Notes under the pieces: model-generated
Databases searched by the model: none
Told to the model about the DNA's origin: nothing
The model's input: only the letters and a program-made list of their open reading frames with translations
Part shown: positions 10,694 to 18,374 of the stretch, piece by piece
How the letters are laid out: every line of letters begins with the position of its first letter
Numbering within the stretch: position 1 is the stretch's first letter
Made by a program: the position numbers and the translations under genes
Source of the DNA: an uncultured Bacteroidales bacterium
GTDB lineage: Bacteria > Bacteroidota > Bacteroidia > Bacteroidales > Bacteroidaceae
Reading direction: 5' to 3'
Length of the DNA stretch: 32,577 nt
Assembly (NCBI GenBank): GCA_902799685.1
Contig: CADCBO010000026.1
Location: 1-32,577, forward strand

Positions 10694-10849
10694 TTATTGT
10701 TTGTTGTTTCCATCGGACTGTCTTGAGATCGGTTTGTTAAACTCTCTGGGATGTTCACGCAAATACTTGGAAGCACCATGCATACACCATATTACATACA
10801 CAACGCATGCCGCCAGAATAAGGGTCATAATGATTTCGAACGCTTTCAT
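10694..10849 (-). CDS. Small single-span membrane protein, 51 residues
   Basis: A short frame, ATG at 10849 to TAA at 10694, encodes a 51-residue protein. It has one strong hydrophobic segment (residues ~5-22, FEIIMTLILAACVVYVIW) followed by a polar, basic tail (SKYLREHPREFNKPISRQ). The charge pattern suggests a single transmembrane helix with a cytosolic C-terminus. The stop lies 16 nt before the ATG of the giant surface protein, so the two are very likely cotranscribed. An 8-bp hairpin (10879-10902) sits in its 5' leader. I do not recognise a family. The composition is membrane-protein-like and the frame fits the operon geometry, which is why I call it a gene, but the evidence is short. It could instead be a leader peptide that couples translation into the giant gene. 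Confidence 0.55.
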   Translation of the reverse strand: MKAFEIIMTLILAACVVYVIWCMHGASKYLREHPREFNKPISRQSDGNNKQ

Positions 10850-10878
10850 ACAAACAATAATAATGGAAAAGGATTACT

Positions 10879-10902
10879 CTTCTCCATTATGGGGTGGAGA
10901 AG
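10879..10902 (-). other. Hairpin in the leader of the small membrane protein gene
   Basis: CTTCTCCA and TGGAGAAG form a perfect 8-bp stem around an 8-nt loop, 30 nt upstream of the ATG at 10849. No U-tract follows on the minus strand, so it does not look like a terminator of the upstream AraC gene. It may be an mRNA 5' structure. Confidence 0.4.
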
Positions 10903-11016
10903 GCTACTGAGTCGAGAGATAAAATGAATTTTGCCCATATCGTTATATAACATGAGCAAAGTTCGCAGACATTCAAGAATGCCTTGTAAAAATCAGTAAA
11001 AAACTCAGGATGGTTT

Positions 11017-11080
11017 TGTCAAATCGCGTAAAAAAATACAACCGTCTGTAACGTCTCAGTAAATTTTACGCATTTTGACA
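11017..11080. promoter_or_regulatory. Inverted repeat (dyad) between the AraC-type gene and the surface-protein operon
   Basis: The arms TGTCAAATCGCGTAAAA (11017-11033, plus strand) and TGTCAAAATGCGTAAAA (minus-strand reading of 11064-11080) are nearly identical and separated by about 30 nt. This AT-rich gap of 259 bp lies downstream of the AraC-family gene and upstream of the small ORF and the giant gene. A dyad of this size fits a regulator operator, with the adjacent AraC protein the obvious candidate. A terminator is less likely because the arms are far apart. Both the symmetry and the position are direct observations; the binding role is inference. Confidence 0.4.
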
Positions 11081-11108
11081 GTATAAATACCGTATAATAT
11101 ACAAAACC

Positions 11109-12236
11109 TTATTCCAACTGACGGCGAACGTTGTAGTATGATTGGCGGGAGCCGAATCCGGATGCAGTTACAATCTCCTCTATTGAGGCATCGGACCGCT
11201 GCACTTTAAGGCGGGCCACATGAGCCAGGCGGCAACGGTTAACATAAACGTAGAATCCGCCCATTCGCTCTGAGATGACCTGTGAAAGATATGTGCGGTT
11301 CACCCCACAGATGCGTGACAAGCTGGAAAGCGTAAGATGGCTGTCCAGATATGCCTGTTCATCCTCCACATGGTGGCGTATTATTGACATTATCTCATCC
11401 TTACGATCCTGAGACAGAGTTTCTTCTTCAAAAGAATCAGGCTCAATCTCAGGCTCGGGCAGCGAAGGCGCCTGCATTTCGACCGACTCCATCTGCAGTT
11501 CACCCGATTCAAGCCGCTCCACATCGAGAGTACGGTGAGGTGCAAGAGCTCCTATCAGGAAGGTCACGCCAAGAACAGAAAGCAGTAACATGCCTATTGA
11601 GAGTGAACCTAAAGTGCCGATAAATGTTGACGTCCAACTTATGGCAACATGCAGTACGGGTATCCAGATTATTCCCTTGGCAAACTGGCGGGGAAAATCG
11701 TCAGGATTGGAGTAGTTCTCTTCCGAAAAACGGCGCATAGCTCGAGTAATCATTCTCATTGCCATAAAAAAGCAACTCAGATAAACCAACGCCAATGCAC
11801 CCGATATACTAAAAAACCATATGCAGAAAGTGCCTTCAATCTGGGTTCCGGGTATCAAGGTCAGCGTAAGAGCCGTAACTCCAATAAGAGCGAACGGAAT
11901 TGACAATGCATATACCGGATTCCGCCACCAGCCCACATTAAGGACCTTGCCAAAGTAGCTGAACAGCACCAGGGCGCAAAGGAACGGTGATGCCAGAATG
12001 AGCATCATGCGCAGATAGAGCACCGCATCAGTATCATGAGGCATAAATATTATTGGAGTAAGCAATGCGTCGGACGCAAAGCAGAATACCAACGCTTTCC
12101 AAGCGGGATAATAATAATCGGCATGACGTGCGTAAGGTTGACACTTATGCCCCCATCTGATAGCCGCAATAGCCAGACTGATGGCCACATATACAGCTAC
12201 AGATACGCAAAAAAACAATTCTTGTCCTGAATACAT
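11109..12236 (-). CDS. Membrane-anchored AraC-family transcriptional regulator
   Basis: A 375-residue protein. About seven hydrophobic segments are visible (roughly 6-28, 41-64, 72-95, 107-128, 136-159, 188-210, 213-231), followed by an acidic linker (~245-275) and an AraC-type double helix-turn-helix domain (~280-375). The DNA-binding part includes LTLSSLSRICGVNRTYLSQ, then FYVYVNRCRLAHVARL and IEEIVTASGFGSRQSYYNV, matching the two-HTH layout. Such N-terminal membrane plus C-terminal AraC proteins are common in Bacteroidetes, but their signals are largely unknown. The ATG overlaps the stop of the preceding gene by one base (TAATG), so it is likely translated from the same message as the thr genes. 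The next genes downstream are the small ORF and the giant surface protein, with a dyad in the gap, making that operon a candidate target. Confidence 0.88.
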   Translation of the reverse strand: MYSGQELFFCVSVAVYVAISLAIAAIRWGHKCQPYARHADYYYPAWKALVFCFASDALLTPIIFMPHDTDAVLYLRMMLILASPFLCALVLFSYFGKVLNVGWWRNPVYALSIPFALIGVTALTLTLIPGTQIEGTFCIWFFSISGALALVYLSCFFMAMRMITRAMRRFSEENYSNPDDFPRQFAKGIIWIPVLHVAISWTSTFIGTLGSLSIGMLLLSVLGVTFLIGALAPHRTLDVERLESGELQMESVEMQAPSLPEPEIEPDSFEEETLSQDRKDEIMSIIRHHVEDEQAYLDSHLTLSSLSRICGVNRTYLSQVISERMGGFYVYVNRCRLAHVARLKVQRSDASIEEIVTASGFGSRQSYYNVRRQLE

Positions 12237-12931
12237 TATCTGGTCCTGCGTTTATAACAATCCTTTTTATCACATATACCGCATGTGTAAGGCAAATACC
12301 GCACATCCGGGCCGATGCCAATCACGCCGCTTACTGATTTCATGGGCAGCATAAGGCAAGACTCAGTAAGCTGTATCCCACATGGATTCTGCTCCGGGAA
12401 CAGGCTGAAAAGCGCAGGTTGTGCCGATACATTCCAGCCGCAGTAACCCGGGCTGAAACGGTTGGTGCGCTTGTACCCCGCAGGATCAATCTCTTTCTGC
12501 AGCACAATCTCCATATAATCAGCCACGCTCTCCACAATCTGGCTGCCCACGCAGTCCATGGCGTAGGTCTGGAACAAATCGTCACGGCGCTTTACCGCAT
12601 CAGTCCACTGGAAATAGCCGGAGCCCACGGTTGCCACGAACACGGCATATTTCTGTGCCCCGCGCAACTGGCGGCAAATTATCTTGCCTGTATCAAAAGT
12701 TACGGGGCCTTTCTCCCCTATCAGTGTAAGCTGATTGGCCTCCAAATCCAGGCTGCCGTCCACAATCACGTACTTGAACTGAGGGCGCAGGAACTGGGCA
12801 GACTCTCGCAGCAGATACTCAGTGGTACGCACGGTCTGAGCATCGGGTTCACCGTCCTTGTACCCCATGAATGAATAGACCTCCTTTAGAGGTATATCCA
12901 ATCTGTTTAATGAAATCTGCTCCCAAGCCAT
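12236..12931 (-). CDS. Standalone vitamin B12-dependent methionine synthase activation-domain protein
   Basis: A 231-residue protein resembling the reactivation (AdoMet-binding) domain of cobalamin-dependent methionine synthase MetH, encoded without the catalytic or B12-binding domains. Visible signature: RFSPGYCGWNVSAQ at ~158-171 (the RxxPGY AdoMet-binding motif), followed by GIQLTESCLMLPMKSVSG at ~185-202. It ends in a cysteine cluster C217-x2-C220-x4-C225 not typical of the E. coli MetH domain, suggesting a metal site or redox pair. In the family this domain supports reductive methylation of inactive cob(II)alamin. Here it could serve a MetH encoded elsewhere, or another corrinoid protein. 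It starts 24 nt after thrC and overlaps the AraC gene by one base. The genomic link to homoserine metabolism (a methionine precursor) is consistent but indirect. Confidence 0.8.
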   Translation of the reverse strand: MAWEQISLNRLDIPLKEVYSFMGYKDGEPDAQTVRTTEYLLRESAQFLRPQFKYVIVDGSLDLEANQLTLIGEKGPVTFDTGKIICRQLRGAQKYAVFVATVGSGYFQWTDAVKRRDDLFQTYAMDCVGSQIVESVADYMEIVLQKEIDPAGYKRTNRFSPGYCGWNVSAQPALFSLFPEQNPCGIQLTESCLMLPMKSVSGVIGIGPDVRYLPYTCGICDKKDCYKRRTR

Positions 12932-12955
12932 AGTCCTTTCTAACTCAGTTCTTGT

Positions 12956-14260
12956 TTACTCTGACTCCTTAAAGAGAAATTTGCGGAAGTCCGCATAATC
13001 CTTACTTATCTCAACGCTCTGCTTGGTGCCCTTCATGAAGGCCTGCAGGCGGGCTGGAATCTCAACGTCACCGCCGGTAATGGCATCAACCTTCTCCTTG
13101 AACTTGGCGGGATGCGCGGTCTCTAGGAACACGCCGTTCTCACCGGGCTGCAGTTGCTCGCGCAGGGCGCGATAGCCGCAGGTTCCGTGCGGGTCAAGCA
13201 GGTAACCGGTACGCTCAAAGCACTCCTTAAGAGTCTCCTTAATCTGATCATCAGTGTAGGTTGCACCACCAATATGACCTGCAATATCCTTGTGTGAGCC
13301 GCCGTACAGGGCAAGCACACGCGCAAAATTGCTGGGATCGCCCACATCCATTGCGTTGGCCAGTGTCTGGAGCGATGGTTTGGGGCTATAGACTCCGGTC
13401 TTAAGATAATTGTAGAATATGTCGTTGGCGTTATTGGCGGCAATGAAACGCTTTACAGGCAGTCCCATGAACCAGCCAAAGAGACCGGCCGTGATATTGC
13501 CAAAATTACCGCTGGGCACGCATATTACCAGGTTATCGGCCTTACCCAGACGTTTCATCTGAGCGTAAGCGTTAAAGTAGTAGAATGCCTGAGGCAGGAA
13601 CCGGGCCACGTTGATTGAGTTGGCCGATGTCAGTTTCATGCGCTGATTGAGTTCGGCATCCATAAAGGCATTCTTGACCAGAGCCTGGCAGTCATCAAAC
13701 ACGCCGTCAACCTCGACAGCGGTGATGTTACGGCCCAGAGTGGTGAACTGGCACTCCTGGATGGGGCTGACCTTGCCTTTGGGATAGAGCACATACACGT
13801 GCACGCCCTCCACACCCAGGAATCCGTTGGCAACGGCGCTTCCGGTATCGCCCGATGTAGCCACCAGCACATTGACCAGCTGTTTCTCCTCCTTGTTGAA
13901 GTATCCCAGCAGGCGGGCCATAAAACGTGCGCCTACATCCTTGAAGGCAAGTGTGGGACCGTGGAAAAGCTCCAGAGAGTAGATGTTCTCATCAACCTTT
14001 ACAACGGGTGTGGGGAATGCCAGGGTGTCATAGACAATCTGGGTGAGGTCATCGGCAGGAATATCCTCACCAAAGAATGCCTTGGCAACCTCAAATGACA
14101 TCTCCTGGAACGTCATCTTGTCAATGCCGTCAAAGAACTCCTTGCTCAGCTTGTTCAAGCGCTCCGGCATGTAAAGCCCACGATCAGGGGCCAGTCCGCG
14201 AACCACCGCGTCACGCAGGGTCACGTCATCGGACTTATGGTTTGTGCTGTAATATTTCAT
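12956..14260 (-). CDS. thrC: Threonine synthase
   Basis: A 434-residue PLP enzyme converting O-phospho-L-homoserine to L-threonine. The N-terminus MKYYSTNHKSDDVTLRDAV followed by GLAPDRGLYMPE is typical of the bacterial long-form ThrC. The PLP lysine is K107 in FHGPTLAFKDVGARF. The glycine-rich phosphate loop appears at VATSGDTGSAVANGF, with a second active-site stretch VCVPSGNFGN. Length and order match the family. The ATG at 14260 overlaps the stop of the ApgM-like gene by 4 nt (ATGA), so the two products are translationally coupled. Threonine synthase needs phosphohomoserine, and no conventional homoserine kinase is present in the window, which makes the coupled neighbour the suspect for that step. 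Confidence 0.97.
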   Translation of the reverse strand: MKYYSTNHKSDDVTLRDAVVRGLAPDRGLYMPERLNKLSKEFFDGIDKMTFQEMSFEVAKAFFGEDIPADDLTQIVYDTLAFPTPVVKVDENIYSLELFHGPTLAFKDVGARFMARLLGYFNKEEKQLVNVLVATSGDTGSAVANGFLGVEGVHVYVLYPKGKVSPIQECQFTTLGRNITAVEVDGVFDDCQALVKNAFMDAELNQRMKLTSANSINVARFLPQAFYYFNAYAQMKRLGKADNLVICVPSGNFGNITAGLFGWFMGLPVKRFIAANNANDIFYNYLKTGVYSPKPSLQTLANAMDVGDPSNFARVLALYGGSHKDIAGHIGGATYTDDQIKETLKECFERTGYLLDPHGTCGYRALREQLQPGENGVFLETAHPAKFKEKVDAITGGDVEIPARLQAFMKGTKQSVEISKDYADFRKFLFKESE

Positions 14261-15471
14261 TTCAATGATAGGAATATCTTGGTGAATTCAATGCCCTCAA
14301 TATTGCCGTACGCCCCACTCTTGCAGCTTTCCTCGTCAAAACCAGTAACGCCGTCCGGCTCCATTCCCGGAGCATAGATCAGGAACGGAATGGGGTCCGA
14401 TGTGTGCGTGCGGTGTGCGCAGGGTGTGGGATGGTCAGGCAGAACTGCAATTGCCACCGGCTCATTCCATTTGCTTACCTCCTCATAGATGGGGCCTATC
14501 AGGCGGCTATCCAGATCCTCGACGGTGCGGTTCTTGAGGGTAAAGTTGCCCTCATGTCCGGCCTCATCGGGGGCCTCAACATGCAGATACACAAAGTCAT
14601 CGGTCTTAAGGGCACGGATGGCAGCCTGTGCCTTACCCTCATAATTGGTATCAAACAGACCGGTCGCGCCCTCCACGTCAATCACCTTCATGCCGGCGTA
14701 GTGGCCTATTCCCTTGATAAGATCTACAGCCGATATCACCGAACTCTTGCGTATGTTGGGGTACAGCTCATTTATGGGCTGCATGGCAGGACGGTAACCG
14801 GGTGACCAGGGCCAGATGCTGTTGGCGGGATCCTTACCCTGGGCTATACGCTTAAGGTTAACCGGATGCTTAGCCAGAATCTCCTGTGAACGCAATATCA
14901 AATCGTTGAGCAACTGTGCTGTAGCCTCTGCATCAGGGGTGGTTGCCTTTACCATAAGGTCGCGGAACGGCTGTCCGGGGACATCGTGCGGCGGGGTGCA
15001 GATAAGCTCCTTGCGGCCTCCGTCAATAACCAGCAGATGACGATACTGGATACCGGTATAGAAATGGACCTTGTCATTGCCAAGTTCCTGCTCCAGGGTC
15101 TTGATTATCTCATCGGCCTCAGGCGTTGAGATATGACCTGCAGAGTGGTTCTTGATAAGTCCGTTCTCTATGCAGATTATGTTGCAGCGCATGCCCATCT
15201 GTCCGGGCTTGATGTCTACACCTATGTTGGCGGCCTCAAGTACGCCGCGACCCTCAAAGGAACGGGTCACGTCATAACCCATCACGGTCATGTTGGCCAC
15301 CTCGCTGCCGGGGTGGAATCCGTCAGGGACGGTCTTGAGCATACCGGTACGGCCTTTGCGTGCCAGCATGTCCATGTATGGCTTGCGGGCGTGCTGGAGT
15401 ATGGTCTTACCGCCGAACTCCTTTACCGGCCAGTCGGCCATTCCGTCACCCAGAATTATGATATACTTCAT
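14257..15471 (-). CDS. apgM: ApgM-type phosphomutase-like protein, candidate homoserine kinase
   Basis: A 404-residue member of the alkaline-phosphatase superfamily of archaeal-type cofactor-independent phosphoglycerate mutases. Visible motifs: metal-binding IILGDGMADWP at the N-terminus (D9), the nucleophile region FHPGSEVANMTVMGYD (S56), RGVLEAANIGV, the metal-binding stretch HVEAPDEAGHEG, and the C-terminal PDHPTPCAHRTHTSDP. The family name predicts interconversion of 2- and 3-phosphoglycerate. However, the gene lies between thrA and thrC, overlaps thrC by 4 nt, and the window has no GHMK-type thrB. In Bacteroidetes this clade has been proposed as a functional analogue of homoserine kinase, and I favour that role here by context. 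The sequence alone does not settle it. Confidence 0.9.
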   Translation of the reverse strand: MKYIIILGDGMADWPVKEFGGKTILQHARKPYMDMLARKGRTGMLKTVPDGFHPGSEVANMTVMGYDVTRSFEGRGVLEAANIGVDIKPGQMGMRCNIICIENGLIKNHSAGHISTPEADEIIKTLEQELGNDKVHFYTGIQYRHLLVIDGGRKELICTPPHDVPGQPFRDLMVKATTPDAEATAQLLNDLILRSQEILAKHPVNLKRIAQGKDPANSIWPWSPGYRPAMQPINELYPNIRKSSVISAVDLIKGIGHYAGMKVIDVEGATGLFDTNYEGKAQAAIRALKTDDFVYLHVEAPDEAGHEGNFTLKNRTVEDLDSRLIGPIYEEVSKWNEPVAIAVLPDHPTPCAHRTHTSDPIPFLIYAPGMEPDGVTGFDEESCKSGAYGNIEGIEFTKIFLSLK

Positions 15472-15618
15472 ATCTTATGGTCTCTTTTTCCCTCTCTTTT
15501 CATCGTTCCTCAGTTAAAATGGACCCCATTGTTCCCTCCAGAACGATAAAAACAGAGGAAAAAATAGGCCATAATCTAGCTCTCAGGGAAACGTTATCAG
15601 TTTTTGAGGAAAACATTA

Positions 15619-18045
15619 TCAAATGTTTGCAATACTCATTATGTCTGCAAAGACTCCTGCTGCGGTAACAGCCGCACCTGCGCCGTACCCCTGAATCATC
15701 ATTGGATACTCCTTGTAGCGCTCGGTGGTGAGCAGTATTATATTGTTGCTGCCCTGCAGGTTGTAGAACGGGTGGTACTTGTTTACCTCGGCCAGGCCAA
15801 TGCTTGCCTTGCCGTTGTCCAGACGGGCCACAAAACGCATGCGCTTGCCCTCGTTCTCCACTCGTGCACGGCGCTCCTCGAATGTGGCGTCCAGCTTGGG
15901 AAGCTTCTTCCAGAACTGGTCAATTGTGCCGTCAAACAGTTCCTGCGGAATGAACAGCTCACAGTTCACATCCTTCTGCTCAATGGCGTATCCGCTCTCA
16001 CGGGCCAGGATTACCAGCTTGCGCAGCACGTCCTTACCGCTCAGGTCAATACGCGGATCGGGCTCGCTGTAACCCTTCTCCTTGGCCAGGCGGATGGTCT
16101 GGCTCAGAGGAATATCGGCACTCAGGGTGCTGAATATGAAGTTGAGCGTACCGCTAACCACAGCCTCAATCTTAAGGATATGGTCACCGCTGTTTATAAG
16201 GTCATTGATGGTGTTGATCACCGGCAGGCCTGCGCCCACATTGGTCTCAAACAAGAACTTGATGCCGCGGCGGCGGGCAATCTTCTTAAGTTCTATATAC
16301 TTGTCATACTCCGATGAAGCCGCAATCTTGTTTGCAGCCACCACCGATATGTTATGATCCAGGAAATCACGGTACAGGCCGGCCACATCGGCGCTTGCGG
16401 TGCAATCCACAAATACTGAGTTGAATATGTTCATACCGATGACCTCATCGTGCAGAGTCTTGATGTTGCTGGCGGGAGCCTTCTCCAGCTGCTCACGGTA
16501 ATTGTCCAGGTTTATGCCCTCACGGCAGAACATGGCTTTCTTGCCGCGTGCAATACCTACCACGTTCAGCTTTAGGCCACGCTCCTGCATCAGTTTCTCG
16601 CGCTGTCCGCGTATCTGCTCAATCAGGCTGCTGCCCACGGTACCCACACCGCAGATGAACAGGTTCAGCACCTGATACTCTGACAGGAAGAACGAGTCAT
16701 GGATTACGTTCAGCGACTTGCGCAGTGACTTCTTCTCGACTACAAACGAAATGTTGGTCTCGGATGCACCCTGTGCGCAGGCAATCACGTTGATACCATT
16801 ACGTCCCAGCACACTGAAAAGCTTACCGGCAATACCGGGGCTGCGTTTCATGTTCTCACCCACGATAGCCACAGTAGCCAGGTCCATCTCGGCCGATATG
16901 GGGAATATGGCACCCAGCGCAATCTCCTTGCTGAACTCCTTGTTCAGGAGCTCGCAGGCGGGAGCTGCATCGATATTACGTACGCCGATTGACGTACTGT
17001 TCTCGGATGATGCCTGTGACACCATGAATACGCTGATTCCGTTCTCGGCCAGCGTCTTGAATATGCGGTAGTTTACGCCGATGACACCCACCATACCCAG
17101 ACCACGCATGGTGATAAGGGCGGTGTCGCTTATGCTTGATATACCCTTGATGGCCTTGGTTCCGGCTGGAAGTTCGTTCACGATTTCCGTGCCGCGGGCC
17201 GTGGGGTTGAATGTATTCTTTATCAGAATGGGTATGTTCTTCTGGCAAACCGGGTAGATTGTAGGCGGATAAACCACCTTGGCACCGAAGTTGCACAACT
17301 CCATTGCCTCAACGTAACTCAGTTCGTCAATGGTGTATGCGGTCGATATCACGCGGGGATCGGCCGTCATGAAGCCGTCCACGTCGGTCCATATCTCAAG
17401 TACATCGGCATCCAGTGCGGCTGCTATGAGTGATGCGGTGTAGTCCGATCCGCCTCGGCCCAGGTTTGTAACCTCGCCGGTCTGGGCATCGGACGAAATG
17501 AATCCGGGTGCCAGGCCCTTGTGGGGCATGTCGCTGAATGTTTCTCTTATCAGGCGATATGTAAGGTCGCTGTCTATGGAGTGGTTGTGGCCGTTGTGTT
17601 CGGTCTTGATGAATTCACGTGAATCATACAGCTTGATATCGTCTATAAGCTGTGCCACAATCTGTGACGAGAGGCGCTCGCCGTAGCTCACGATAGTGTC
17701 CATGGTCTTTTCTGACAGGTCATGCAGCAGGTACAGTCCCTGCATGATCTCCTTGAGTTCACCGAACAGTTTGCGCACCTGGGTGTAGGCCTTGCGCCTG
17801 CGCTCGGGCATCACTACGTCACGGATCATCTGCTCGTGACGCTCCAGCATAGCGTTGGTCTCTGTCTCATACTGACGGTCTCCACCGGCAGCCATCTTTG
17901 CAGTAGCAATAAGCTTGTCGGTGATTCCGCCCAGAGCCGAAACCACTACTATCACATCATCCTGTTGTGACTCTACAATCTGTTTGAGGTTGGTAATGCT
18001 CTCCTTGGATCCCACGGACGAGCCACCGAATTTTAGTACTTTCAC
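15619..18045 (-). CDS. thrA: Bifunctional aspartokinase / homoserine dehydrogenase
   Basis: An 808-residue fusion if started at the GTG at 18045 (MKVLKFGGSSVG). The aspartokinase domain covers ~1-300 (KFGGSSVGSKES, VVVVSALGG, FGAKVVYPPT). Two ACT-type regulatory repeats follow (~305-455, with FMVSQASSENSTS and VIACAQGASETNIS). The homoserine dehydrogenase domain runs ~455-808, with the NAD(P)-binding FICGVGTVGSSLIEQI and the catalytic region AVVSGTLNFIFS..ARESGY. It phosphorylates aspartate and later reduces aspartate semialdehyde to homoserine, feeding threonine and methionine. A TTG nine codons upstream (18072) is in frame but overlaps a promoter -7 box at 18070-18077, so the GTG is preferred. 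The ACT repeats suggest feedback control by threonine. It is followed after 147 nt by the apgM-like gene. Confidence 0.96.
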   Translation of the reverse strand: MKVLKFGGSSVGSKESITNLKQIVESQQDDVIVVVSALGGITDKLIATAKMAAGGDRQYETETNAMLERHEQMIRDVVMPERRRKAYTQVRKLFGELKEIMQGLYLLHDLSEKTMDTIVSYGERLSSQIVAQLIDDIKLYDSREFIKTEHNGHNHSIDSDLTYRLIRETFSDMPHKGLAPGFISSDAQTGEVTNLGRGGSDYTASLIAAALDADVLEIWTDVDGFMTADPRVISTAYTIDELSYVEAMELCNFGAKVVYPPTIYPVCQKNIPILIKNTFNPTARGTEIVNELPAGTKAIKGISSISDTALITMRGLGMVGVIGVNYRIFKTLAENGISVFMVSQASSENSTSIGVRNIDAAPACELLNKEFSKEIALGAIFPISAEMDLATVAIVGENMKRSPGIAGKLFSVLGRNGINVIACAQGASETNISFVVEKKSLRKSLNVIHDSFFLSEYQVLNLFICGVGTVGSSLIEQIRGQREKLMQERGLKLNVVGIARGKKAMFCREGINLDNYREQLEKAPASNIKTLHDEVIGMNIFNSVFVDCTASADVAGLYRDFLDHNISVVAANKIAASSEYDKYIELKKIARRRGIKFLFETNVGAGLPVINTINDLINSGDHILKIEAVVSGTLNFIFSTLSADIPLSQTIRLAKEKGYSEPDPRIDLSGKDVLRKLVILARESGYAIEQKDVNCELFIPQELFDGTIDQFWKKLPKLDATFEERRARVENEGKRMRFVARLDNGKASIGLAEVNKYHPFYNLQGSNNIILLTTERYKEYPMMIQGYGAGAAVTAAGVFADIMSIANI

Positions 18046-18069
18046 AGTAGCAACGTTTTTTTCAAACTG

Positions 18070-18077
18070 CAAAAATA
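18070..18077 (-). promoter_or_regulatory. thrA promoter -7 box
   Basis: TATTTTTG on the minus strand matches the Bacteroidetes TAnnTTTG consensus. The expected transcription start is near 18063, leaving about 18 nt of leader before the GTG at 18045. No clear -33 TTG is visible. No attenuator or leader peptide fits in such a short leader. Confidence 0.5.
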
Positions 18078-18112
18078 CTCCTTTTCCCGCAAAACTTCTG
18101 CATATTAGGGAG

Positions 18113-18295
18113 AGAACTTAAGGTATAGGGTATCCAAAACTACGGGCCTACGGCCCTATCCCTCCCATCCCCAATAAGACGCTGTGGAAGACGTGAACAA
18201 GTTCCCATCTCCCACAGCATCTTCTTGAGCACGGGCCCCTCCCTCTGACGCGCCGAGGGTGGCGACGGTTTTTGATACCCTATACCTTAAGTTCT
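18113..18295. mobile_element. MITE-like element with 22-bp terminal inverted repeats
   Basis: A perfect 22-bp inverted repeat flanks 183 bp (arms 18113-18134 and 18274-18295). With small gaps the match extends outward by a few bases and inward to the AAAAC ends. The inside is more GC-rich than most intergenic DNA here and contains further symmetry: GGGCC-TAC-GGCCC at 18144-18156 and GACGCTGTGG / CCACAGCATC. There is no transposase and no convincing protein; the 63-residue frame on the minus strand covering most of it is low-complexity and unlike a gene. No clear target duplication is visible. It lies between the GH9 3' end and the thrA promoter, about 36 bp upstream of the -7 box, and could influence thrA transcription. 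Confidence 0.6.
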
Positions 18296-18334
18296 GCTCA
18301 CTGGGAAAGCTATGCGATTCTTTCCATTGTCGGT

Positions 18335-18374
18335 AAAATAGGGCCAAACGGAACCGTCCCCAATGGCACTATTT
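18335..18374 (-). repeat. REP-like hairpin unit at the GH9 3' end (likely terminator)
   Basis: Read on the minus strand, AAATAGTGCC and GGCCCTATTT pair as a 10-bp stem with one mismatch, around a core beginning ATTGGGGACGG, followed by a T run. The TAG stop of the GH9 gene lies inside the first arm. The same unit occurs as an inverted pair at 32306-32387. It probably serves as the GH9 terminator. Confidence 0.6.

Noticed and set aside
15472-15618. Separate promoter or small gene between thrA and the apgM-like gene
   Set aside because: The 147-bp gap has a short imperfect repeat (TGATAATGTTTT / TGATAACGTTTC) and a 20-codon frame, but no consensus -7 box and no convincing peptide.
15604-16317. 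237-codon plus-strand frame
   Set aside because: Antisense to thrA, whose homoserine dehydrogenase domain is unmistakable.
18046-18112. Threonine attenuator or leader peptide upstream of thrA
   Set aside because: The -7 box leaves about 18 nt of leader and no Thr/Ile-rich short frame or terminator hairpin is present there.
18156-18347. 63-codon frame across the MITE-like element
   Set aside because: Covers an inverted repeat and unrelated flanking DNA; low-complexity product without a recognisable start or family.
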